Assembly (NCBI GenBank): GCA_037349105.1
Contig: JAYJMM010000114.1
Coordinates: 2,232,001-2,296,000, forward strand
Source: Limnomonas spitsbergensis
Lineage: Eukaryota > Chlorophyta > Chlorophyceae > Chlamydomonadales
Length of the DNA stretch: 64,000 nt
Reading direction: 5' to 3'
Shown here: in pieces, positions 1 through 28,800 of the stretch
Layout: each line of letters starts with the position of its first letter
How positions within the stretch are numbered: position 1 is the stretch's first letter
Notes under the pieces: model-generated
What the model saw: the letters and a program-made list of their open reading frames with translations, nothing else
Told to the model about the DNA's origin: nothing
The model's database searches: none
Translations under genes and position numbers: made by a program

Positions 1-64
1 GCTTCATAGGCCGCGATGCAGCTCAAGTGTAGCTTAAGTTTTGGCTGAATTTAAAACTTGTGTG

Positions 65-480
65 CTCAGCAGGGGCAGCAGGGGCAGCAGGGGCAGGGCA
101 TAGTGCATGCAAGCAGGGACCTGTTACATTAGCAACAGCAAGGATGTCTTGATCCAGGGCGTAGTGGGCGGGATTTGTGCCGGTGGGCGGGCTTTTTGAC
201 CCGTCCACGATGAAGGCGGTGACCTGATAAGCCAGTAGGGGCAGCAGGGTCAGGGCAGAGCACGCGCGCGGAGGACCTGTTTAGTTGGCACCAGCAGGGA
301 TATCTCCATCCATTGAGACGTTGCATAGTGGTGCCAGTGGGCAGAACGGCGGGTGGTTTGACAGCTCCATAATCATGGCAGTGATCTGATAAGCCGGTAG
401 GGGCAGCAGGGTCAGGGCAGAGCACGCCCAGGGGACCTGCTGAGTAGGCAACAGCAGCGAGGTCTCGATCTAGCATGATC
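65..480. repeat. Tandem repeat, about 165 bp unit, about 2.5 copies
   Basis: Three diverged blocks each begin with a GGGGCAGCAGGG(T)CAGGGC run followed by a GGACCTGTT-like and a CAGCAGGGAT-like segment; the first two end in CTGATAAGCC. The copies start near 65, 230 and 393. Confidence 0.75.
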
Positions 481-530
481 CCCCGATGCCCCGATCCCCC
501 GATGCCCCGATGCCCCGATGCCAGGGGGCG
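481..530. repeat. Short CCCCGATG(C) tandem run
   Basis: About six copies of an 8-10 bp CCCCGATGCC-like unit directly follow the 165-bp repeats. Confidence 0.7.
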
Positions 531-539
531 GGCTGTGCA

Positions 540-830
540 ACTGCCCATCGGTGTTAGTTAGAGTGTGTGCTAGAGCACCCTTGGAGGACCGCCGGCGGCC
601 ACCACTAGGCAAAGAAGGACGAAGCCTTGATCGGACAATGCCACAACCCCTTCCAGCATCGCAACACTTACCTGCTGCAAAGAGTGTGACTGCCCATTGG
701 TGTTAGTTTGAGTGTGCACTGGAGCACCCTCGGGGGACCGCCGGTGGCAAACAAGTAAGGACCAAGGCTTGGTCGAATCATGCCACGACCCCTTCCAGCG
801 TCGCAACCCTTACCTGCTGCCAGATATGTG
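540..830. repeat. Tandem duplication, about 140 bp unit, 2 copies
   Basis: Two diverged copies run from GCCCATYGGTGTTAGTT to ACTTACCTGCTGC. Each ends in a sequence that on the minus strand reads GCAGCAG|GTAAG, a strong 5' splice-site look-alike, so this may be another boundary-anchored duplication belonging to an unidentified minus-strand gene. Confidence 0.6.
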
Positions 831-1078
831 ACCGGGGTCAGCCAGATGGCCGTTTTTTGACGGGCTGGGGTATGCTTTGGGGGGGGCGGCGCCGGCCGGG
901 GTGTGTGGAAACGGCCGGCAGGTGTGTGGATGGAATTTCCCCCCAAGATTTTATATTTGATTAAAATGTTTACCCAACGATTTTGTACTTCCGCCTTCCT
1001 GGGTGTCGAATTTACTTGTATGTTGCTTGCACGAGCCTGTTGCTGTTGCGAAGAGTACTGCCCCTGCCCTTTCTGCAG

Positions 1079-1169
1079 GCATGTGTCCCTGGCCAACATG
1101 AACGCACAGCCATTACAAGGAGGCGCCCTCGGTTATGCCCTCCGAGCCACATGCATGCCGGCCGGCCAG
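1079..1169 (+). other. Possible upstream exon of the EGF/RING gene
   Basis: The block lies between a plausible acceptor (CCCTTTCTGCAG) and donor (CCAG|GTGCGT), is open in one frame with two cysteine-flanked motifs, and ends in phase 0, as needed to join the exon at 3706. No domain is recognisable and the coincidence could be chance. Confidence 0.15.
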
Positions 1170-1558
1170 GTGCGTCCCGCATGACAGGGAACGCGCTTTA
1201 ACCTTAACTCTGATGCCTGCATTCTAACCTTTGAGCTTATACTGTAGATTTTCTATGCCTTCCCTCATAATTAACGTTGTTTGGTGTTGAGGGATACATG
1301 AAGATACCCATTATCGATTGTGAATGCCAGACTTCAGTTAGAATTTAAGAGTTTTGGTCGAAAGTTTGCCCAGAGGGCAGCATTGAAAGAAATCAATTTT
1401 TCATACCAGAGGGAAGGCAAATCAGATCTACGGTGCCAGTGTCTCCGTAAGCTGCTTTATTCAGCATCCTGCACAGTGTGTCCCTCGCTGCATGGCAGCT
1501 CAATGAGCGGCTGCACTTGCTGAACGGGTCCTTCAGATATTGTGCGGCCACTTGCGTG

Positions 1559-2084
1559 GAATTGGTATATATGCCTGTTTGGTATAACATGGTCTAGGCT
1601 GAATTGGTATATATGCCTGTTTGGTACAACAGGGTCTAGGCTGAATTGGTATATATGCCTGTTTGGTACAACAGGGTCTAGGCTGAATTGGTATATATGC
1701 CTGTTTGGGACAACAGGGTCTAGGCTGAATTGGTATATATGCCTGTTTGGTACAACAGGGTCTAGGCTGAATTGGTATATATGCCTGTTTGGTACAACAG
1801 GGTCTAGGCTGAATTGGTATATATGCCTGTTTGGTACAACAGGGTCTAGGCTGAATTGGTATATATGCCTGTTTGGTATAACAGGGTCTAGGCTGAATTG
1901 GTATATATGCCTGTTTGGTATAACAGGGTCTAGGCTGAATTGGTATATATGCCTGTTTGGTATAACAGGGTCTAGGCTGAATTGGTATATATGCCTGTTT
2001 GGTACAACAGGGTCTAGGCTGAATTGGTATATATGCCTGTTTGGTATAACAGGGTCTAGGCTGAATTGGTATATATGCCTGTTT
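1559..2084. repeat. 42-bp minisatellite, about 12.5 copies
   Basis: Near-perfect head-to-tail copies of a 42-bp unit contain GGTATATATGCCTGTTTGG and CAACAGGGTCTAGGCTGAA. The few variants (tacaac/tataac/gacaac) are scattered. Because 42 is divisible by 3, both strands stay open as artificial repeat ORFs. Half of the unit is shared with the 31-bp array at 5300-7990. Confidence 0.97.
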
Positions 2085-2195
2085 GTCTGCTTAGTGGATA
2101 AAGAGGCACCCTCAGCCAGGGCCGCACACAGAAGTAGGGATGCCTGCGACAAAGCCCTGATAAAACAAAATTAGGCATCCTTTATTTGATGGACT

Positions 2196-3507
2196 ACCGT
2201 ACCAGTAGGCATCACTTATTGATTACAAATACCAGTAGGTGTCATTTAATGATTACAAATACCAGTAGGTGTCATTTAATGATTACAAATACCAGTAGGT
2301 GTCATTTAATGATTACAAATACCAGTAGGTGTCATTTAATGATTATAAATACCAGTAGGTGTCATTTAATGATTATAAATACCAGTAGGTGTCATTTAAT
2401 GATTACAAATACCAGTAGGTGTCATTTAATGATTACAAATACCAGTAGGTGTCATTTAATGATTACAAATACCAGTAGGTGTCATTTAATGATTACAAAT
2501 ACCAGTAGGTGTCATTTAATGATTACAAATACCAGTAGGTGTCATTTAATGATTACAAATACCAGTAGGTGTCATTTAATGATTACAAATACCAGTAGGT
2601 GTCATTTAATGATTATAAATACCAGTAGGTGTCATTTAATGATTATAAATACCAGTAGGTGTCATTTGATGATTACAAATACCAGTAGGTGTCATTTAAG
2701 ATTACAAATACCAGTAGGTGTCATTTAATGATTACAAATACCAGTAGGCATCACTTAATGATTACAAATACCAGTAGGTGTCATTTAATGATTACAAATA
2801 CCAGTAGGTGTCATTTAATGATTACAAATACCAGTAGGTGTCATTTAATGATTACAAATACCAGTAGGTGTCATTTAATGATTACAAATACCAGTAGGTG
2901 TCATTTAATGATTACAAATACCAGTAGGCATCACTTAATGATTACAAATACCAGTAGGTGTCATTTAATGATTACAAATACCAGTAGGTGTCATTTAATG
3001 ATTACAAATACCAGTAGGTGTCATTTAATGATTACAAATACCAGTAGGTGTCATTTAATGATTATAAATACCAGTAGGTGTCATTTAATGATTACAAATA
3101 CCAGTAGGTGTCATTTAATGATTACAAATACCAGTAGGTGTCATTTAATGATTACAAATACCAGTAGGTGTCATTTAATGATTACAAATACCAGTAGGCA
3201 TCACTTAATGATTACAAATACCAGTAGGTGTCATTTAATGATTACAAATACCAGTAGGTGTCATTTAATGATTACCAATACCAGTAGGTGTCATTTAATG
3301 ATTACAAATACCAGTAGGTGTCATTTAATGATTACAAATACCAGTAGGTGTCATTTAATGATTACAAATACCAGTAGGTGTCATTTAATGATTACAAATA
3401 CCAGTAGGTGTCATTTAATGATTACAAATACCAGTAGGTGTTATTTAATGATTACAAATACCAGTAGGTGTCATTTAATGATTACAAATACCAGTAGGTG
3501 TCATTCA
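2196..3507. repeat. 30-bp minisatellite, about 44 copies
   Basis: The unit is GATTACAAATACCAGTAGG plus TGTCATTTAAT. Copies are almost identical, with recurrent variants (gcatcact, gattataa, one gattacc). There are no spacers between units, so this is not a CRISPR array. One copy near 2697 lacks two bases and shifts the artificial reading frame. Confidence 0.97.
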
Positions 3508-3705
3508 TTAAATAAACTGCAGCGTCATTAATTATATAAACTTACCGGGTAATCATTGTTAACCCGGTTTCGAATGCAAGTGCCAGTAGAAATAATTCAT
3601 TAATAAAAACAGGCAGAAGTACCGTAGGGAAGCGAACGACGGAGTTAAAAGTAGGCATTGGACACCCCTCACCTCAAAGCATCCCACCCATCTTCCCACC
3701 TGCAG

Positions 3706-22298
<18,593 letters not shown>

Positions 22299-22550
22299 TG
22301 CCATAGGCGTAGTGCTATGTCAGGTGAAGTAATGCTTACCAGTACATAGTCCATGCTCTGCCCTTTGAGCTGCCCTTTGAAGGGAAGGTCCAATGACGTG
22401 GTCTGATGTCACTCTTCTCTTGCTTGCTTGCCTGTATGACTTCACTAGACAAATGGCCACATTCAAGCAATTCATGTTTATTACTAGCTTAGTGATTACT
22501 CAGTGGCAAGCAGGAAGCACAGCTTAATTCGGCGTTCATCTTCAATGCAG
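22299..22550. other. 3' flank of the EGF/RING gene
   Basis: Moderately AT-rich sequence follows the TAG at 22296-22298. It contains no recognised element and no obvious TGTAA polyadenylation word. Confidence 0.4.
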
Positions 22551-22645
22551 CTCTACCTCACAGCCTACGAGCGTTACTGGGTCCTGGTGCAGCAAGCCTT
22601 CCTGCTCTTCCCCACCTACCTCTCGCCTCGCTTGTCGGCGGGTGG
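22551..22645 (+). CDS. Orphan coding-looking exon (unassigned)
   Basis: The block is bounded by a good acceptor (CATCTTCAATGCAG) and donor (GG|GTAAGAG). It is open in phase 0 and encodes an aromatic/hydrophobic segment containing YERYWVLVQQAFLLFPTYL. It ends in phase 2, which would join in frame to the GT90 exon 1 reading frame if TAG|C at 22879/22880 were used as acceptor. It could be an alternative 5' exon of the GT90 gene or a remnant; I do not recognise a family. Confidence 0.4.
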
Positions 22646-22868
22646 GTAAGAGCCACTATGTAGATGCAGGACACGAAATCAAACTTTCAGAGCTGTCTAG
22701 ATCTGACACTTCTCAAAAACAAGTATGAAACCTGTGAACCTTGGGTGTATCGAATGTGTTCGTAGGATCATGTACAAGGTTGCTGAAATATTATATACTT
22801 TGGACATGAAAACGTATCCTGAATGGCATGAGCCAGCTACCGTATCTGTTAACTAACTTTTTTAAACT

Positions 22869-25800
22869 ATGAAAAATAGCTTGGCAGTGGGTCAGCTGCT
22901 ACTGCTGCTGCTCCTGCTGGCAGCGGCAACAAACGCAAGCAAGTATGAGGTCGCGGAGCAGCAGCCGCAGCAGAGTGAATCTAGCAACAAGTTCGGACCC
23001 CCGCCTCTGACCCCAGCCGAGGCAACGGCGAAATGTTTGCCATACGGCGCCCTGTATGCGAACATTGACGCCGACCTGTTGCGCTGGAAAGCGGACCGCA
23101 TACCTCGCCACGTGATCCAGCAGACAATCCTGCACCATACCACGAGGGCGCCCAACCAAAAGGGCTTTGCTGCCGGTTTCTGGAATGGAAAGGCGTACCT
23201 CCTCGACGAGCCAGAAATCACGAAGATAGGCCATCATGCGACGCTGTTCCTGGTGTACATGCGCATGCTGCTGCACCTAGAGAGAACCTTTGTCATGCCA
23301 GATGTGGTAAGTCCAACCGCCATGCACAATGCATCATGCACCATACATCCACGCCTGTCTCATGCACCATGCGGAGCTGTCCCTAGGGTGCATGTGCGTG
23401 TGAATGCCGTAGAAAACCCTTGCCATGCCGATTGTGGCGGACCTAAAGGCCAAGCTTCATGCATGTCTATCTCGTGCAGAGATGGTGCATGAAAGGGCGT
23501 GCATGTGATGCGTGTACCAGATGATTTGAACATTGATCATCGTCGGCTAGGATAGGCTATGCAATACCTAGTGAGCACCCTGTTTCAGGGGACCATCTGT
23601 TCTCAGAAAACGCCGCACACATCCCTGCTTAGTTGCGCTCACTGCATTGTTTGATGGCTATGAAAGCAAGCAGTTACTGCTACTAGATGCAAGGGAAACT
23701 CACAATCAAGTCGGCAGAGCAAATTTAGGGTAGCCATGGGTCCCAATCGGGGGTCCCAGCATTGGTCTTGTAAGGTAGCCATGAGATGTGCCTGCCCTGT
23801 TTCCTTGCTCACCAGGATTTTGTGATCAACACCATCGACCGGCCTCTGGGTCTCATCCTGAATGCCAGCAGCGAAGACGAGCCGGTCTTCAGGTCAGCTG
23901 GTTTCAGGGTGAAGCGCTTATATAAGCGCTGCTAAAAATCAGATGCACGACTCACTGCTTACAAGTGCTGCTACAAATCGGATGCACGACTCGTGCTTGA
24001 ATTATGGACTTAAACACTCCGATGGCATCATTAAATTGTTTCTACTGATTCGTGTGTTCCTTGTGGCACAATATTTCTGATCAGCAGGGCTGAGGCCTGA
24101 GGTGCCCCTTAATTGTGAACTTGAACATCGAAAATTGTTGTGCTGGCTTCTCGTGTCTGTTTCAGGTTCAGATTAAAAGGATCACATGCTTTCGGTGGGC
24201 TAACGCAGCTGGGGAGTTGTTTCCCCCCTTTTGTTTTCCTTCATATTTATAGATTCATTCCAAGACCGGTAATATGATGGCATCGCGAGTCCCACTCAAA
24301 TATGGGATGAACAGTACACCCTGAGGGTGTGCGCGTTCCAGAAGACTTATAGACATCATACAGGACATCATACAGGATCCACACTTCTACCAGTGGCAAA
24401 GTTTGACATCCTACGGTACATCATACAGGATCCACACTTTTCCCAGTGCCAAAGTTGGACATCATACAGGACATCCCACACAGGATCCACACTTTTACCA
24501 GCACCAAATTTGTGGGCTGCACTATCAGATCGCAATTCATATTTTTTTTCTCGGCTTCATAGCTTTGAGCGTCCTCGCAGCCCTAGCCCCAAGCACGTGA
24601 TACCCTCTGGGAAACAGCAGAGGACTGTGCGTCAGGGGCGGGGCTACTTGGAGAGGGGCCGTAGCTAGCTATCATGCAATCGCTTTGCTGGTCATGCGGC
24701 TTGTTCTGCAAGGTGCTCATCACGCACACGCCTACATCGCCCCCGCTTTCCGTTCCCCTTCTGACCCAGGTTCTGTAAGGTACTCATTCCTACGTCCCCT
24801 CCGCCCTCCATTACCCACCTAACCCAGGTTCTGGAAGGGGGTCCACCACGACACGCCTACATCGCCCCCGCCCTCCGTTCCCCTCCCGATTCAGGTTCTG
24901 TAAGGGAGACAACCACGCAGACATCCTCATCCCCATCTACCACTTCCACATGAAAGACTTTGACAATAAAATCTTGTCCCGTGTGATTGACAACGATAAG
25001 GAATATCCCTGTGCGTGGGACGGTTGGGAGGGCGTCATAACCCCTGAACCCTAAAAAGCCTAATCGTACTTGTGCGTGGTGCGGCTGGGGGGGTCATAAA
25101 CCCTGACCCCTAAAACTCTTAACATGCTTGTGCGTGGGACGGCTGGGTGGGTCATAAACCCTGAACCTTAAAACCCTAAACGTACCTTTGCGTACAGCGG
25201 CTGGGGGGTCATGAACCCTGAACCCTGAACCTTGAACCCTGAACCCTGAAACTGTTTTGCGTGTACTGCGGCCGAGGGGGGCATGAGCCCTCCACCCTTA
25301 AGCGTAGCGCGTCTGGGGGTTATCATTAACCCATTACCCTGAAACCCTGAACATACTTCTGCTTACTGCGGCTGGGGGGGTCATAAATCCTCAACCTTAA
25401 ACATGCTTGGGCATTCGGCACTACCGCAGCTGGGGGGGTCGTAAAATCTTGACCCTTACCCTTGAACATTATTGTGCATTGTTACGGCTGAGCTTCTGTT
25501 GATGGGAGTGGAGTGTGGCTCATGTGGCTGGAGCGACTGCCTGATGTAGGCTGCAAGGAAGGTTGTGATTGGCGCTGATGTGCCTGATGTAGGCAGCAAG
25601 GCAGCCTGTGATTTGCGCTGTTGTGCCTGTGACTCATGTGACGTTTGTGAAGTTCTCAGTGTCCAGCAGAGCATCACATTTGATGCATGGGACATATGCC
25701 CATCAACTGGTCAACCGGGACACTGGCATTTAATACGCTAGGACGGCGAGCAGAAACCGGTGACCCCCTGGGCATGCAACTAACGCACAGCCACAAGGCA

Positions 25801-28800
25801 GTGGCATATCATGCTGTTGGCCAACGCTGCCGGGGGGAATAATAAGCACACAACAAATAAACCGTTAGCCCTTTTTAATTCATGCAGTTGGCCAATGCTG
25901 CAGGGGGGAGACGAATCAACAAAGTGTTTGGTTCCTTCTCCTTGTACTTTCGCCACATCCACACTGAGGTGAGTCGAGCGATGCATGTGCCCTAAACCCT
26001 ACACCCTAAACCACATCCACACCGAGGTAAACTGAGGGATGCATGCGCCCTAAACCCTAAACCCTAAACCACAGCCACACTGAGGTAAGCTGAGGGATGC
26101 ATGCGCCCTAAACCATAAACCACGTCCACACTGAGGTGAACCAAGCGATGCATGCGCACTAAACCCTACACCCTAAACCACATCCACACTGAGGTGAGCC
26201 GAGCGATGCATGCACACTAAACCCTAAACCACATCCACACTGAGGTGAGCCGGGCGATGCATGCGCACTAAACCCTAAACCACATCCACACTGAGGTGAG
26301 CCGAGCGATGCATGCGCCCTAAACCCTAAACCACATCCACACTGAGGTGAGCCGAGCGATGCATGCGCCCTAAACCCTAAACCTTATCTAAACTGAGGTG
26401 AGCCGAGCGATGCATGCGCCCTACACCCTAAACCACATCCACACTGAGGTGAGCCGAGCGATGCATGCGCCCTAAACCCTAAACCACATCCACACTGAGG
26501 TGAGCCGAGCGATGCATGCGCCCTTAACCCTAAACCTTATCTACACTGAGGTGAGCCGAGCGATGCATGCGCCCTAAACCCTAAACCCTAAACCTGATCT
26601 ACACTGAGGTGAGCCGAGCGATGCATGCGCCCTAAACCCTAAACCTTATCTACACTGAGGTGAGCCGAGCGATGCATGCGCCCTTAACTCTAAACCCTAA
26701 TCATTATCCACACTGAGGTGAGCCGAGCGATGCACGCGCCCTGACCGAAGCATGTTGTAAGAGAGTCCCCAGGTTTGGTTAAAAGCAGACTACGCGGCGC
26801 TGGTCACCGGGCCCCTTCTAGGCAACATAGCTACCTGGCTATGACATCTAGTTTGTATCGATCTCCTCCATCCTAAGCCGATCCGAATGCAGGTGGTAGC
26901 CTGTGAAGTTGTTTGTGACGTTTGTGCAGTCCTGCAGAGCATAACATTCGATGCATGGGACAGGTGCCCGCAAGCCGGTACGAGCACAAAAGCTGCGTGG
27001 TGCGTCTGCACTCGATTTCATGACCAATCCCAGCTCTTAAGCTAGAAGCAGCATTCTCAATTGTAGCGCATTTGCCCCCCATTGACGCTCCCTGGTGGCC
27101 CATAGTGGTGCGGGGGGGCTGCCAGTTGTTTTGGCTGTCAGAGGGGGAAACCCAACATCGACCGGCCTACGGCCCGTGGCCCAAGCAGTAGGATTTGCTG
27201 CACCAGGCTTCAGCTGGCATAGGCCTTGATGTAGCTGAGTAGTAGCTGAGTCGTTGAGTAGTAGCTGAGTCGTAGCTGATGCACTTTCAAACAGACACTG
27301 GCAGGCTGGCTGTCACTCCCTGCAGGCAGTCCAAGGTGGTGCGGGTAGCTGCCAGTTGTTTTGCGCTCATTTAGCAGCTTCATATTTGCAACCTTTTCCC
27401 CCCACCACTGCCTCGCTCCCCTCCCCCTAGCGCCCCTTCCCTTGCTGTTACTCTGATGGACACAATTGACATGGCCCAATGGTTTCCATGCATCAGATCC
27501 ATGGCAGGGATGGATGTCCCTCAGTTTGCTTGGGGGACACTCGTCCTGGTCTAGCAGAGTTGTGGACTGCACGGCAGAGGATATATTTTCCCCCTCTCAC
27601 TCCCCCCCTTTATTCCCACCCCCTTTTCATCACATTCTCATCCCTTATTTCCCCCTCGTTCCTCCCCTAATGTCCCTCTCAATCTCCCCTTCCACTTCCC
27701 CCATTCATCGTCACCCCTTGTTCCCCCCTCGTTCCTCCCCTAATGTCCCTCTCAATCTCCCCTTCCACTTCCCCCTTTCATCGTCACCCCTTGTTCCCCC
27801 CTCGTTCCTCCCCTAATGTCCCTCTCAATCTCCCCTTCCACTTCCCCCTTTCATCGTCACCCCTTGTTCCCCCCTCGTTTCTCCCCTCCCGTCCCTCTCA
27901 TCCCCCCCTTCCATTCCCCCTTGTTTTGCCTCTCATTCCCACCCCTGATTCATCCCACTCTTCAACCTTTCCTCCTCCTGCTGTTCAAATCATGCTTCAG
28001 GACACTTCGATGCCCCCCCGCAAGGGCGCCGGCGGCATCAGCATCTGCAACCAATCCACTCTCGTCATGTCCTGTGCTGTCAGGCAACACTTTGTGGATT
28101 GGTGCGCAGAGGTGGGAGGAAGAAATCAGGCTTCAAGTAAAATGGGCCGGGGGGAAATAAATGGCACGTGGCCTGTTGTGCATCCTACCCTATTGCACAT
28201 CCTGCCTTGATACAATTAGCCTGTCGTGCGTCCTGCCCCATTGCATGTCCTGCCCTGTTGTGTTGTGCTGTGTGATGGCACAGTGCTCCTCGCTCATCAC
28301 TGATTATTTAGCATGCTGGTGGTACACTTCAGCTACCCCGCGGCCTATGGCTGTGGGGGCCTGGTGCAACAAGCCCTACTGCGCGGGCCACCGGCCGTAG
28401 GCCAGTCAAGGTTTGGTCCCAATCGGCCCGGCGATGGCCGCCCGGCGGCCCCCCGAAGGTGCCCTGACACACACTGAAATAAACATTGTCGCTCATTCGT
28501 CATGTGATTCGATACCAGCCCGGTAGATCCACCTGGGGGCGCTGGATCATTCAACCTGGTTGTCGAGGAGGGACTCTTTGGGGATTGTTCAACTCAGCGA
28601 GGGTCTAGTACCCTTCACCCAATTATGGTATTTTTTCGATTTGGGCCCTCCTCCCCAGCCCCGAAGGGGTGGGGGAGAGGGCCCCCCCCCCCCCCCTCCT
28701 GGCCTCAAATTGAAAAGCGTATATCATGCAGGGATGGAATTTTCTGGCAAAAGGAAAGTAAGCATGAAGCTGCTGGCATTTATCTTATCAAACATTATTT

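Larger units (their letters stand above)
1..1558. other. Gene-poor repeat-rich 5' stretch
   Basis: No gene is supported here. The stretch holds two tandem duplications (listed separately), a short CCCCGATG run and a G-rich patch near 868-905. The second tandem duplication (540-830) resembles the distal part of the dispersed MITE-like family, with GTGCACTGGAGCACCCTC-like wording. From 1200 to 1558 only unremarkable AT-richer sequence is seen. Confidence 0.6.

Noticed and set aside
1457..2174. Repeat ORFs on both strands (14-residue periods)
   Set aside because: Produced by the 42-bp satellite; simultaneous openness on both strands with no variation in favour of codons.
2186..3531. Two long plus-strand frames (NTSRCHLMIT repeats)
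   Set aside because: Artefact of the 30-bp satellite; also considered as CRISPR, but there are no spacers.
26000..26745. CCCTAAA runs as a true telomere or chromosome end
   Set aside because: The words are short, interrupted and embedded in an intronic array with genes on both sides; interstitial at most.
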